In this document: piece after piece, positions 26,286 through 41,600 of the stretch | Layout: each line of letters begins with the position of its first letter | Position numbering within the stretch: the first letter of the stretch is position 1 | Assembly (NCBI RefSeq): GCF_932526225.1 | Contig: NC_064047.1 | Coordinates: 3,411,501-3,475,500 of the forward strand | Source: Nematostella vectensis | Lineage: Eukaryota > Cnidaria > Anthozoa > Actiniaria > Edwardsiidae | DNA: 64,000 nucleotides | Direction of reading: 5' to 3' | Translations under genes and position numbers: made by a program | The notes under the pieces: model-generated | Seen by the model: the letters and a program-made list of their open reading frames with translations, nothing else | Told to the model about the DNA's origin: nothing | Database searches by the model: none

Positions 26286-29200
26286 TTCTGATTGTTCACG
26301 CGCGTCTTTTGATTATCTACGCGCACTTTCATTGTTTTCTCATTAATTCTGATTGTTCACGCGCGTCTTTTGATTATCTACGCGCAATGCTAGTTGTTTT
26401 CTCATTAATTCTGATTGTTCACGCGCGTCTTTTGATTATCTACGCGCAATGCTCATTGTTTTCTCATCAATTCTGATTGTTCACGCGCGTCTTTTGATGA
26501 TCTACGCGCAATGCTAGTTGTTTTCTCATTAATTCTGATTGTTCACGCGCGTCTTTTGATTATCTACGCGCAATGCTAGTTGTTTTCTCATTAATTCTGA
26601 TTGTTCACGCGCGTCTTTTGATTATCTACGCGCAATGCTAGTTGTTTTCTCATTAATTCTGATTGTTCACGCGCGTCTTTTGATTATCTACGCGCAATGC
26701 TCATTGTTTTCTCACCAATTCTGATTGTTCACGCGCGTCTTTTGATTATCTACGCGCAATGCTAGTTGTTTTCTCATCAATTCTGATTGTTCACGCGCGT
26801 CTTTTGATTATCTACGCGCAATGCTAGTTGTTTTCTCATTAATTCTGATTGTTCACGCGCGTCTTTTGATTATCTACGCGCAATGCTAGTTGTTTTCTCA
26901 TTAATTCTGATTGTTCACGCGCGTCTTTTGATTATCTACGCGCAATGCTCATTGTTTTCTCATCAATTCTGATTGTTCACGCGCGTCTTTTGATGATCTA
27001 CGCGCAATGCTAGTTGTTTTCTCATTAATTCTGATTGTTCACGCGCGTCTTTTGATTATCTACGCGCAATGCTAGTTGTTTTCTCATTAATTCTGATTGT
27101 TCACGCGCGTCTTTTGATTATCTACGCGCAATGCTAGTTGTTTTCTCATTAATTCTGATTGTTCACGCGCGTCTTTTGATTATCTACGCGCAATGCTCAT
27201 TGTTTTCTCACCAATTCTGATTGTTCACGCGCGTCTTTTGATTATCTACGCGCAATGCTAGTTGTTTTCTCATCAATTCTGATTGTTCACGCGCGTCTTT
27301 TGATTATCTACGCGCACTGCTCATTGTTTTCTCATCAATTCTGATTGTTCACGCGCGTCTTTTGATTATCTACGCGAAATGCTAGTTGTTTTCTCATCAA
27401 TTCTGATTGTTCACGCGCGTCTTTTGATTATCTACGCGCACTGCTCATTGTTTTCTCATCAATTCTGATTGTTCACGCGCGTCTTTTGATTATCTACGCG
27501 CAATGCTCATTTTTTTCTCATTAATTCTGATTGTTCACGCGCGTCTTTTGATGATCTACGCGCACTGCTCATTGTTTTCTCATCAATTCTGATTGTTCAC
27601 GCGCGTCTTTTGATTATCTACGCGCACTGCTCATTGTTTTCTTATCAATTCTGATTGTTCACGCGCGTCTTTTGATTATCTACGCGCAATGCTAGTTGTT
27701 TTCTCATCAATTCTGATTGTTCACGCGCGTCTTTTGATTATCTACGCGAAATGCTAGTTGTTTTCTCATCAATTCTGATTGTTCACGCGCGTCTTTTGAT
27801 TATCTACGCGAAATGCTAGTTGTTTTCTCATCAATTCTGATTGTTCACGCGCGTCTTTTGATTATCTACGCGAAATGCTAGTTGTTATCTCATCAATTCT
27901 GATTGTTCACGCGCGTCTTTTGATTATCTACGCGTACTGTTCATTGTTTTCTCATCAATTCTGATTGTTCACGCGCGTCTTTTGATTATCTACGCGAAAT
28001 GCTCATTGTTTTCTCATCAATTCTGATTGTTCACGCGCGTCTTTTGATTATCTACGCGCAATGCTCATTGTTTTCTCACCAATTCTGATTGTTCACGCGC
28101 GTCTTTTGATTATCTACGCGCAATGCTAGTTGTTTTCTCATTAATTCTGATTGTTCACGCGCGTCTTTTGATTATCTACGCGCAATGCTCATTGTTTTCT
28201 CATTAATTCTGATTGTTCACGCGCGTCTTTTGATGATCTACGCGCAATGCTAGTTGTTTTCTCATCAATTCTGATTGTTCACGCGCGTCTTTTGATTATC
28301 TACGCGCAATGCTCATTGTTTTCTCATCAATTCTGATTGTTCACGCGCGTCTTTTGATTATCTACGCGCAATGCTAGTTGTTTTCTCATTAATTCTGATT
28401 GTTCACGCGCGTCTTTTGATTATCTACGCGCAATGCTCATTGTTTTCTCATCAATTCTGATTGTTCACGCGCGTCTTTTGATTATCTACGCGCAATGCTA
28501 GTTGTTTTCTCATCAATTCTGATTGTTCACGCGCGTCTTTTGATTATCTACGCGCAATGCTCATTTTTTTCTCATCAATTCTGATTGTTCACGCGCGTCT
28601 TTTGATTATCTACGCGCAATGCTAGTTGTTTTCTCATTAATTCTGATTGTTCACGCGCGTCTTTTGATTATCTACGCGCAATGCTCATTGTTTTCTCATC
28701 AATTCTGATTGTTCACGCGCGTCTTTTGATGATCTACGCGCAATGCTAGTTGTTTTCTCATTAATTCTGATTGTTCACGCGCGTCTTTTGATTATCTACG
28801 CGCAATGCTAGTTGTTTTCTCATTAATTCTGATTGTTCACGCGCGTCTTTTGATTATCTACGCGCAATGCTCATTGTTTTCTCATCAATTCTGATTGTTC
28901 ACGCGCGTCTTTTGATGATCTACGCGCAATGCTCATTGTTTTCTCATCAATTCTGATTGTTCACGCGCGTCTTTTGATTATCTACCCGCAATGCTCATTG
29001 TTTTCTCATCAATTCTGATTGTTCACGCGCGTCTTTTGATGATCTACGCGCAATGCTAGTTGTTTTCTCATCAATTCTGATTGTTCACGCGCGTCTTTTG
29101 ATGATCTACGCGCAATGCTAGTTGTTTTCTCATCAATTCTGATTGTTCACGCGCGTCTTTTGATTATCTACGCGCAATGCTAGTTGTTTTCTCACCAATT

Positions 29201-32200
29201 CTGATTGTTCACGTGCGTCTTTTGATTATCTACGCGCAATGCTAGTTGTTTTCTCATTAATTCTGATTGTTCACGCGCGTCCTTTGATTATCTACGCGCA
29301 ATGCTAGTTGTTTTCTCATTAATTCTGATTGTTCACGCGCGTTTTTTGATTATCTACGCGCAATGCTCATTGTTTTCTCACCAATTCTGATTGTTCACGC
29401 GCGTCTTTTGATTATCTACGAGCAATGCTCATTGTTTTCTCATTAATTCTGATTGTTAACGCGCGTCTTTTGATTATCTACGGGCACTGTTTATTGTTTT
29501 CTCATCAATTCTGATTGTTCACGCGCGTCTTTTGATTATCTACGCGCACTGTTCATTGTTTTCTCACCAATTCTGATTGTTCACGCGCGTCTTTTGATTA
29601 TCTACGCGTACTGTTCATTGTTTTCTCATCAATTCTGATTGTTCACGCGCGTCTTTTGATTATCTACGCGAAATGCTCATTGTTTTCTCATCAATTCTGA
29701 TTGTTCACGCGCGTCTTTTGATTATCTACGCGCAATGCTCATTGTTTTCTCACCAATTCTGATTGTTCACGCGCGTCTTTTGATTATCTACGCGCAATGC
29801 TAGTTGTTTTCTCATTAATTCTGATTGTTCACGCGCGTCTTTTGATTATCTACCCGCAATGCTCATTGTTTTCTCATCAATTCTGATTGTTCACGCGCGT
29901 CTTTTGATGATCTACGCGCAATGCTAGTTGTTTTCTCATCAATTCTGATTGTTCACGCGCGTCTTTTGATGATCTACGCGCAATGCTAGTTGTTTTCTCA
30001 TCAATTCTGATTGTTCACGCGCGTCTTTTGATTATCTACGCGAAATGCTCATTGTTTTCTCATCAATTCTGATTGTTCACGCGCGTCTTTTGATTATCTA
30101 CGCGCACTTTCATTGTTTTCTCATTAATTCTGATTGTTCACGCGCGTCTTTTGATTATCTACGCGCAATGCTAGTTGTTTTCTCATTAATTCTGATTGTT
30201 CACGCGCGTCTTTTGATTATCTACGCGCAATGCTCATTGTTTTCTCATCAATTCTGATTGTTCACGCGCGTCTTTTGATGATCTACGCGCAATGCTAGTT
30301 GTTTTCTCATTAATTCTGATTGTTCACGCGCGTCTTTTGATTATCTACGCGCAATGCTAGTTGTTTTCTCATTAATTCTGATTGTTCACGCGCGTCTTTT
30401 GATTATCTACGCGCAATGCTAGTTGTTTTCTCATTAATTCTGATTGTTCACGCGCGTCTTTTGATTATCTACGCGCAATGCTCATTGTTTTCTCACCAAT
30501 TCTGATTGTTCACGCGCGTCTTTTGATTATCTACGCGCAATGCTAGTTGTTTTCTCATCAATTCTGATTGTTCACGCGCGTCTTTTGATTATCTACGCGC
30601 AATGCTAGTTGTTTTCTCATTAATTCTGATTGTTCACGCGCGTCTTTTGATTATCTACGCGCAATGCTAGTTGTTTTCTCATTAATTCTGATTGTTCACG
30701 CGCGTCTTTTGATTATCTACGCGCAATGCTCATTGTTTTCTCATCAATTCTGATTGTTCACGCGCGTCTTTTGATGATCTACGCGCAATGCTAGTTGTTT
30801 TCTCATTAATTCTGATTGTTCACGCGCGTCTTTTGATTATCTACGCGCAATGCTAGTTGTTTTCTCATTAATTCTGATTGTTCACGCGCGTCTTTTGATT
30901 ATCTACGCGCAATGCTAGTTGTTTTCTCATTAATTCTGATTGTTCACGCGCGTCTTTTGATTATCTACGCGCAATGCTCATTGTTTTCTCACCAATTCTG
31001 ATTGTTCACGCGCGTCTTTTGATTATCTACGCGCAATGCTAGTTGTTTTCTCATCAATTCTGATTGTTCACGCGCGTCTTTTGATTATCTACGCGCACTG
31101 CTCATTGTTTTCTCATCAATTCTGATTGTTCACGCGCGTCTTTTGATGATCTACGCGCAATGCTAGTTGTTTTCTCATCAATTCTGATTGTTCACGCGCG
31201 TCTTTTGATTATCTACGCGCAATGCTAGTTGTTTTCTCACCAATTCTGATTGTTCACGTGCGTCTTTTGATTATCTACGCGCAATGCTAGTTGTTTTCTC
31301 ATTAATTCTGATTGTTCACGCGCGTCCTTTGATTATCTACGCGCAATGCTAGTTGTTTTCTCATTAATTCTGATTGTTCACGCGCGTTTTTTGATTATCT
31401 ACGCGCAATGCTCATTGTTTTCTCACCAATTCTGATTGTTCACGCGCGTCTTTTGATTATCTACGAGCAATGCTCATTGTTTTCTCATTAATTCTGATTG
31501 TTAACGCGCGTCTTTTGATTATCTACGGGCACTGTTTATTGTTTTCTCATCAATTCTGATTGTTCACGCGCGTCTTTTGATTATCTACGCGCACTGTTCA
31601 TTGTTTTCTCACCAATTCTGATTGTTCACGCGCGTCTTTTGATTATCTACGCGTACTGTTCATTGTTTTCTCATCAATTCTGATTGTTCACGCGCGTCTT
31701 TTGATTATCTACGCGAAATGCTCATTGTTTTCTCATCAATTCTGATTGTTCACGCGCGTCTTTTGATTATCTACGCGCAATGCTCATTGTTTTCTCACCA
31801 ATTCTGATTGTTCACGCGCGTCTTTTGATTATCTACGCGCAATGCTAGTTGTTTTCTCATTAATTCTGATTGTTCACGCGCGTCTTTTGATTATCTACCC
31901 GCAATGCTCATTGTTTTCTCATCAATTCTGATTGTTCACGCGCGTCTTTTGATGATCTACGCGCAATGCTAGTTGTTTTCTCATCAATTCTGATTGTTCA
32001 CGCGCGTCTTTTGATGATCTACGCGCAATGCTAGTTGTTTTCTCATCAATTCTGATTGTTCACGCGCGTCTTTTGATGATCTACGCGCAATGCTAGTTGT
32101 TTTCTCATTAATTCTGATTGTTCACGCGCGTCCTTTGATTATCTACGCGCAATGCTAGTTGTTTTCTCATTAATTCTGATTGTTCACGCGCGTTTTTTGA

Positions 32201-35200
32201 TTATCTACGCGCAATGCTCATTGTTTTCTCACCAATTCTGATTGTTCACGCGCGTCTTTTGATTATCTACGAGCAATGCTCATTGTTTTCTCATTAATTC
32301 TGATTGTTCACGCGCGTCTTTTGATTATCTACGGGCACTGTTCATTGTTTTCTCATCAATTCTGATTGTTCACGCGCGTCTTTTGATTATCTACGCGCAC
32401 TGTTCATTGTTTTCTCACCAATTCTGATTGTTCACGCGCGTCTTTTGGTTATCTACGCGTACTGTTCATTGTTTTCTCATCAATTCTGATTGTTCACGCG
32501 CGTCTTTTGATGATCTACGCGCAATGCTAGTTGTTTTCTCATTAATTCTGATTGTTCACGCGCGTCTTTTGATGATCTACGCGCAATGCTAGTTGTTTTC
32601 TCATTAATTCTGATTGTTCACGCGCGTCTTTTGATTATCTACGCGCAATGCTAGTTGTTTTCTCATTAATTCTGATTGTTCACGCGCATCTTTTGATTAT
32701 CTACGCGCAATGCTAGCTGTTTTCTCATTAATTCTGATTGTTCACGCGCGTCTTTTGATTATCTACCCGCAATGCTCATTGTTTTCTCATCAATTCTGAT
32801 TGTTCACGCGCGTCTTTTGATGATCTACGCGCAATGCTAGTTGTTTTCTCATCAATTCTGATTGTTCACGCGCGTCTTTTGATGATCTACGCGCAATGCT
32901 AGTTGTTTTCTCATCAATTCTGATTGTTCACGCGCGTCTTTTGATGATCTACGCGCAATGCTAGTTGTTTTCTCATTAATTCTGATTGTTCACGCGCGTC
33001 CTTTGATTATCTACGCGCAATGCTAGTTGTTTTCTCATTAATTCTGATTGTTCACGCGCGTTTTTTGATTATCTACGCGCAATGCTCATTGTTTTCTCAC
33101 CAATTCTGATTGTTCACGCGCGTCTTTTGATTATCTACGAGCAATGCTCATTGTTTTCTCATTAATTCTGATTGTTCACGCGCGTCTTTTGATTATCTAC
33201 GGGCACTGTTCATTGTTTTCTCATCAATTCTGATTGTTCACGCGCGTCTTTTGATTATCTACGCGCACTGTTCATTGTTTTCTCACCAATTCTGATTGTT
33301 CACGCGCGTCTTTTGGTTATCTACGCGTACTGTTCATTGTTTTCTCATCAATTCTGATTGTTCACGCGCGTCTTTTGATGATCTACGCGCAATGCTAGTT
33401 GTTTTCTCATTAATTCTGATTGTTCACGCGCGTCTTTTGATGATCTACGCGCAATGCTAGTTGTTTTCTCATTAATTCTGATTGTTCACGCGCGTCTTTT
33501 GATTATCTACGCGCAATGCTAGTTGTTTTCTCATTAATTCTGATTGTTCACGCGCATCTTTTGATTATCTACGCGCAATGCTCATTGTTTTCTCATCAAT
33601 TCTGATTGTTCACGCGCGTCTTTTGATGATCTACGCGCAATGCTAGTTGTTTTCTCATCAATTCTGATTGTTCACGCGCGTCTTTTGATTATCTACGCGA
33701 AATGCTCATTGTTTTCTCATCAATTCTGATTGTTCACGCGCGTCTTTTGATTATCTACGCGCACTTTCATTGTTTTCTCATTAATTCTGATTGTTCACGC
33801 GCGTCTTTTGATTATCTACGCGCAATGCTAGTTGTTTTCTCATTAATTCTGATTGTTCACGCGCGTCTTTTGATTATCTACGCGCAATGCTCATTGTTTT
33901 CTCATCAATTCTGATTGTTCACGCGCGTCTTTTGATGATCTACGCGCAATGCTAGTTGTTTTCTCATTAATTCTGATTGTTCACGCGCGACTTTTGATTA
34001 TCTACGCGCAATGCTAGTTGTTTTCTCATTAATTCTGATTGTTCACGCGCGTCTTTTGATTATCTACGCGCAATGCTAGTTGTTTTCTCATTAATTCTGA
34101 TTGTTCACGCGCGTCTTTTGATTATCTACGCGCAATGCTCATTGTTTTCTCACCAATTCTGATTGTTCACGCGCGTCTTTTGATTATCTACGCGCAATGC
34201 TAGTTGTTTTCTCATCAATTCTGATTGTTCACGCGCGTCTTTTGATTATCTACGCGCACTGCTCATTGTTTTCTCATCAATTCTGATTGTTCACGCGCGT
34301 CTTTTGATTATCTACGCGAAATGCTAGTTGTTTTCTCATCAATTCTGATTGTTCACGCGCGTCTTTTGATTATCTACGCGCACTGCTCATTGTTTTCTCA
34401 TCAATTCTGATTTTTCACGCGCGTCTTTTGATTATCTACGCGCAATGCTAGCTGTTTTCTCATTAATTCTGATTGTTCACGCGCGTCTTTTGATTATCTA
34501 CCCGCAATGCTCATTGTTTTCTCATCAATTCTGATTGTTCACGCGCGTCTTTTGATGATCTACGCGCAATGCTAGTTGTTTTCTCATCAATTCTGATTGT
34601 TCACGCGCGTCTTTTGATGATCTACGCGCAATGCTAGTTGTTTTCTCATCAATTCTGATTGTTCACGCGCGTCTTTTGATGATCTACGCGCAATGCTAGT
34701 TGTTTTCTCATTAATTCTGATTGTTCACGCGCGTCCTTTGATTATCTACGCGCAATGCTAGTTGTTTTCTCATTAATTCTGATTGTTCACGCGCGTTTTT
34801 TGATTATCTACGCGCAATGCTCATTGTTTTCTCACCAATTCTGATTGTTCACGCGCGTCTTTTGATTATCTACGAGCAATGCTCATTGTTTTCTCATTAA
34901 TTCTGATTGTTCACGCGCGTCTTTTGATTATCTACGGGCACTGTTCATTGTTTTCTCATCAATTCTGATTGTTCACGCGCGTCTTTTGATTATCTACGCG
35001 CACTGTTCATTGTTTTCTCACCAATTCTGATTGTTCACGCGCGTCTTTTGGTTATCTACGCGTACTGTTCATTGTTTTCTCATCAATTCTGATTGTTCAC
35101 GCGCGTCTTTTGATGATCTACGCGCAATGCTAGTTGTTTTCTCATTAATTCTGATTGTTCACGCGCGTCTTTTGATGATCTACGCGCAATGCTAGTTGTT

Positions 35201-38200
35201 TTCTCATTAATTCTGATTGTTCACGCGCGTCTTTTGATTATCTACGCGCAATGCTAGTTGTTTTCTCATTAATTCTGATTGTTCACGCGCATCTTTTGAT
35301 TATCTACGCGCAATGCTCATTGTTTTCTCATCAATTCTGATTGTTCACGCGCGTCTTTTGATGATCTACGCGCAATGCTAGTTGTTTTCTCATCAATTCT
35401 GATTGTTCACGCGCGTCTTTTGATTATCTACGCGAAATGCTCATTGTTTTCTCATCAATTCTGATTGTTCACGCGCGTCTTTTGATTATCTACGCGCACT
35501 TTCATTGTTTTCTCATTAATTCTGATTGTTCACGCGCGTCTTTTGATTATCTACGCGCAATGCTAGTTGTTTTCTCATTAATTCTGATTGTTCACGCGCG
35601 TCTTTTGATTATCTACGCGCAATGCTCATTGTTTTCTCATCAATTCTGATTGTTCACGCGCGTCTTTTGATGATCTACGCGCAATGCTAGTTGTTTTCTC
35701 ATTAATTCTGATTGTTCACGCGCGACTTTTGATTATCTACGCGCAATGCTAGTTGTTTTCTCATTAATTCTGATTGTTCACGCGCGTCTTTTGATTATCT
35801 ACGCGCAATGCTAGTTGTTTTCTCATTAATTCTGATTGTTCACGCGCGTCTTTTGATTATCTACGCGCAATGCTCATTGTTTTCTCACCAATTCTGATTG
35901 TTCACGCGCGTCTTTTGATTATCTACGCGCAATGCTAGTTGTTTTCTCATCAATTCTGATTGTTCACGCGCGTCTTTTGATTATCTACGCGCACTGCTCA
36001 TTGTTTTCTCATCAATTCTGATTGTTCACGCGCGTCTTTTGATTATCTACGCGAAATGCTAGTTGTTTTCTCATCAATTCTGATTGTTCACGCGCGTCTT
36101 TTGATTATCTACGCGCACTGCTCATTGTTTTCTCATCAATTCTGATTGTTCACGCGCGTCTTTTGATTATCTACGCGCAATGCTCATTGTTTTCTCATTA
36201 ATTCTGATTGTTCACGCGCGTCTTTTGATTATCTACGCGCACTGCTCATTGTTTTCTCATCAATTCTGATTGTTCACGCGCGTCTTTTGATTATCTACGC
36301 GCACTGCTCATTGTTTTCTCATCAATTCTGATTGTTCACGCGCGTCTTTTGATTATCTACGCGCAATGCTAGTTGTTTTCTCATCAATTCTGATTGTTCA
36401 CGCGCGTCTTTTGATTATCTACGCGAAATGCTAGTTGTTTTCTCATCAATTCTGATTGTTCACGCGCGTCTTTTGATTATCTACGCGAAATGCTAGTTGT
36501 TTTCTCATCAATTCTGATTGTTCACGCGCGTCTTTTGATTATCTACGCGAAATGCTAGTTGTTATCTCATCAATTCTGATTGTTCACGCGCGTCTTTTGA
36601 TTATCTACGCGTACTGTTCATTGTTTTCTCATCAATTCTGATTGTTCACGCGCGTCTTTTGATTATCTACGCGAAATGCTCATTGTTTTCTCATCAATTC
36701 TGATTGTTCACGCGCGTCTTTTGATTATCTACGCGCAATGCTCATTGTTTTCTCACCAATTCTGATTGTTCACGCGCGTCTTTTGATTATCTACGCGCAA
36801 TGCTAGTTGTTTTCTCATTAATTCTGATTGTTCACGCGCGTCTTTTGATTATCTACGCGCAATGCTCATTGTTTTCTCATCAATTCTGATTGTTCACGCG
36901 CGTCTTTTGATGATCTACGCGCAATGCTAGTTGTTTTCTCATCAATTCTGATTGTTCACGCGCGTCTTTTGATTATCTACGCGCAATGCTCATTGTTTTC
37001 TCATCAATTCTGATTGTTCACGCGCGTCTTTTGATTATCTACGCGCAATGCTAGTTGTTTTCTCATTAATTCTGATTGTTCACGCGCGTCTTTTGATTAT
37101 CTACGCGCAATGCTCATTGTTTTCTCATCAATTCTGATTGTTCACGCGCGTCTTTTGATTATCTACGCGCAATGCTAGTTGTTTTCTCATCAATTCTGAT
37201 TGTTCACGCGCGTCTTTTGATTATCTACGCGCAATGCTCATTGTTTTCTCATCAATTCTGATTGTTCACGCGCGTCTTTTGATTATCTACGCGCAATGCT
37301 AGTTGTTTTCTCATTAATTCTGATTGTTCACGCGCGTCTTTTGATTATCTACGCGCAATGCTCATTGTTTTCTCATCAATTCTGATTGTTCACGCGCGTC
37401 TTTTGATGATCTACGCGCAATGCTAGTTGTTTTCTCATTAATTCTGATTGTTCACGCGCGTCTTTTGATTATCTACGCGCAATGCTAGTTGTTTTCTCAT
37501 TAATTCTGATTGTTCACGCGCGTCTTTTGATTATCTACGCGCAATGCTCATTGTTTTCTCATCAATTCTGATTGTTCACGCGCGTCTTTTGATGATCTAC
37601 GCGCAATGCTCATTGTTTTCTCATCAATTCTGATTGTTCACGCGCGTCTTTTGATTATCTACCCGCAATGCTCATTGTTTTCTCATCAATTCTGATTGTT
37701 CACGCGCGTCTTTTGATGATCTACGCGCAATGCTAGTTGTTTTCTCATCAATTCTGATTGTTCACGCGCGTCTTTTGATGATCTACGCGCAATGCTAGTT
37801 GTTTTCTCATCAATTCTGATTGTTCACGCGCGTCTTTTGATGATCTACGCGCAATGCTAGTTGTTTTCTCATTAATTCTGATTGTTCACGCGCGTCCTTT
37901 GATTATCTACGCGCAATGCTAGTTGTTTTCTCATTAATTCTGATTGTTCACGCGCGTTTTTTGATTATCTACGCGCAATGCTCATTGTTTTCTCACCAAT
38001 TCTGATTGTTCACGCGCGTCTTTTGATTATCTACGAGCAATGCTCATTGTTTTCTCATTAATTCTGATTGTTCACGCGCGTCTTTTGATTATCTACGGGC
38101 ACTGTTCATTGTTTTCTCATCAATTCTGATTGTTCACGCGCGTCTTTTGATTATCTACGCGCACTGTTCATTGTTTTCTCACCAATTCTGATTGTTCACG

Positions 38201-38680
38201 CGCGTCTTTTGGTTATCTACGCGTACTGTTCATTGTTTTCTCATCAATTCTGATTGTTCACGCGCGTCTTTTGATGATCTACGCGCAATGCTAGTTGTTC
38301 TCTCATTAATTCTGATTGTTCACGCGCGTCTTTTGATGATCTACGCGCAATGCTAGTTGTTTTCTCATTAATTCTGATTGTTCACGCGCGTCTTTTGATT
38401 ATCTACGCGCAATGCTAGTTGTTTTCTCATTAATTCTGATTGTTCACGCGCGTCTTTTGATTATCTACGCGCAATGCTCATTGTTTTCTCATCAATTCTG
38501 ATTGTTCACGCGCGTCTTTTGATGATCTACGCGCAATGCTAGTTGTTTTCTCATCAATTCTGATTGTTCACGCGCGTCTTTTGATTATCTACGCGAAATG
38601 CTCATTGTTTTCTCATCAATTCTGATTGTTCACGCGCGTCTTTTGATTATCTACGCGCACTTTCATTGTTTTCTCATTAA
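26286..38680 (+). repeat. Long higher-order blocks marked by a 61-bp monomer
   Basis: A monomer lacking one base (CGCACTTTCATTG) starts at 26286, 30067, 33724, 35459 and 38620. The spacings 3781, 3657, 1735 and 3161 bp equal 61, 59, 28 and 51 monomers minus the one missing base. Surrounding variants are shared, so these are copies of one ancestral segment in blocks of differing length. Confidence 0.92.
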
Positions 38681-41600
38681 TTCTGATTGTTCACGCGCGT
38701 CTTTTGATTATCTACGCGCAATGCTAGTTGTTTTCTCATTAATTCTGATTGTTCACGCGCGTCTTTTGATTATCTACGCGCAATGCTCATTGTTTTCTCA
38801 TCAATTCTGATTGTTCACGCGCGTCTTTTGATGATCTACGCGCAATGCTAGTTGTTTTCTCATTAATTCTGATTGTTCACGCGCGTCTTCATTATCTACG
38901 CGCAATGCTAGTTGTTTTCTCATTAATTCTGATTGTTCACGCGCGTCTTTTGATTATCTACGCGCAATGCTAGTTGTTTTCTCATTAATTCTGATTGTTC
39001 ACGCGCGTCTTTTGATTATCTACGCGCAATGCTCATTGTTTTCTCACCAATTCTGATTGTTCACGCGCGTCTTTTGATTATCTACGCGCAATGCTAGTTG
39101 TTATCTCACCAATTCTGATTGTTCACGCGCGTTTTTTGATTATCTACGCGCAATGCTCATTGTTTTCTCATTAATTCTGATTGTTCACGCGCGTCTTTTG
39201 ATTATCTACGGGCACTGTTCATTGTTTTCTCATCAATTCTGATTGTTCACGCGCGTCTTTTGATTATCTACGCGCACTGCTCATTGTTTTCTCATCAATT
39301 CTGATTGTTCACGCGCGTCTTTTGATTATCTACGCGTACTGTTCATTGTTTTCTCATCAATTCTGATTGTTCACGCGCGTCTTTTGATGATCTACGCGCA
39401 CTGCTCATTGTTTTCTCATCAATTCTGATTGTTCACGCGCGTCTTTTGATGATCTACGCGCACTGCTCATTGTTTTCTCATCAATTCTGATTGTTCACGC
39501 GAGTCTTTTGATTATCTACGCGCACTGCTCATTGTTTTCTCATCAATTCTTATTGTTCACGCGCGTCTTTTGATTATCTACGCGAAATGCTAGTTGTTTT
39601 CTCATCAATTCTGATTGTTCACGCGCGTCTTTTGATTATCTACGCGCAATGCTCATTGTTTTCTCATCAATTCTGATTGTTCACGCGCGTCTTTTGATGA
39701 TCTACGCGCAATGCTCATTGTTTTCTCGCTAATTCTGATTGTTCACGCGCGTCTTTTGATTATCTACGCGCAATGCTAGTTGTTTTCTCATCAATTCTGA
39801 TTGTTCACGCGCGTCTTTTGATTATCTACGCGCAATGCTAGTTGTTTTCTCATCAATTCTGATTGTTCACGCGCGTCTTTTGATTATCTACGCGCACTGC
39901 TCATTGTTTTCTCATCAATTCTGAATGTTCACGCGCGTCTTTTGATTATCTACGCGCAATGCCCATTGTTTTCTCATCAATTCTGATTGTTCACACGCGT
40001 CTTTTGATTATCTACGCGCAATGCTAGTTGTTTTCTCATTAATTCTGATTGTTCACACGCGTCTTTTGATTATCTACGCGCAATGCTAGTTGTTTTCTCA
40101 TTAATTCTGATTGTTCACGCGCGTCTTTTGATTATCTACGCGCAATGCTCATTGTTTTCTCATCAATTCTGATTGTTCACGCGTGTCTTTTGATTATCTA
40201 CGCGCACTGTTCATTGTTTTCTCATTAATTCTGATTGTTCACGCGCGTCTTTTGATTATCTACGCGCAATGCTAGTTGTTTTCTCATTAATTCTGATTGT
40301 TCACGCGCGTCTTTTGATTATCTACGCGCAATGCTAGTTGTTTTCTCATTAATTCTGATTGTTCACGCGCGTCTTTTGATTATCTACGCGCAATGCTCAT
40401 TGTTTTCTCATCAATTCTGATTGTTCACGCGCGTCTTTTGATTATCTACGCGCACTGTTCATTGTTTTCTCATTAATTCTGATTGTTCACGCGCGTCTTT
40501 TGATTATCTACGCGCAATGCTAGTTGTTTTCTCATCAATTCTGATTGTTCACGCGCGTCTTTTGATTATCTACGCGCAATGCTAGTTGTTTTCTCATTAA
40601 TTCTGATTGTTCACGCGCGTCTTTTGATTATCTACGCGCAATGCTCATTGTTTTCTCATCAATTCTTATTGTTCACGCGCGTCTTTTGATGATCTACGCG
40701 CAATGCTAGTTGTTTTCTCATTAATTCTGATTGTTCACGCGCGTTTTTTGATGATCTACGCGCAATGCTAGTTGTTTTCTCATTAATTCTGATTGTTCAC
40801 GCGCGTCTTTTGATTATCTACGCGCAATGCTAGTTGTTTTCTCACCAATTCTGATTGTTCACGCGCGTCTTTTGATTATCTACGCGCAATGCTAGTTGTT
40901 TTCTTATTAATTCTGATTGTTCACGCGCGTCTTTTGATGATCTACGCGCAATGCCAGTTGTTTTCTCATTAATTCTGATTGTTCTCGCGCGTCTTTTGAT
41001 TATCTACGCGCAATGCTAGTTGTTATCTCACAAATTCTGATTGTTCACGCGCGTCTTTTGATTATCTACGCGCAATGCTCATTGTTTTTTCATTAATTCT
41101 GATTGTTCACGCGCGTCTTTTGATTATCTACGCGCAATGCTCATTGTTTTCTCATCAATTCTGATTGTTCACGCGCGTCTTTTGATTATCTACGCGCACT
41201 GTTCATTGTTTTCTCATTAATTCTGATTGTTCACGCGCGTCTTTTGATTATCTACGCGCAATGCTAGTTGTTTTCTCATTAATTTTGATTGTTCACGCGC
41301 GTCTTTTGATTATCTACGCGCAATGCTCATTGTTTTCTCACCAATTCTGATTGTTCACGCGCGTCTTTTGATTATCTACGCGCAATGCTCATTGTTTTCT
41401 CATCAATTCTGATTGTTCACGCGCGTCTTTTGATTATCTACGCGCACTGTTCATTGTTTTCTCACCAATTCTGATTGTTCACGCGCGTCTTTTGGTTATC
41501 TACGCGCAATGCTCATTGTTTTCTCATTAATTCTGATTGTTCACGCGCGTCTTTTGATTATCTACGCGCACTGTTCATTGTTTTCTCATCAATTCTGATT

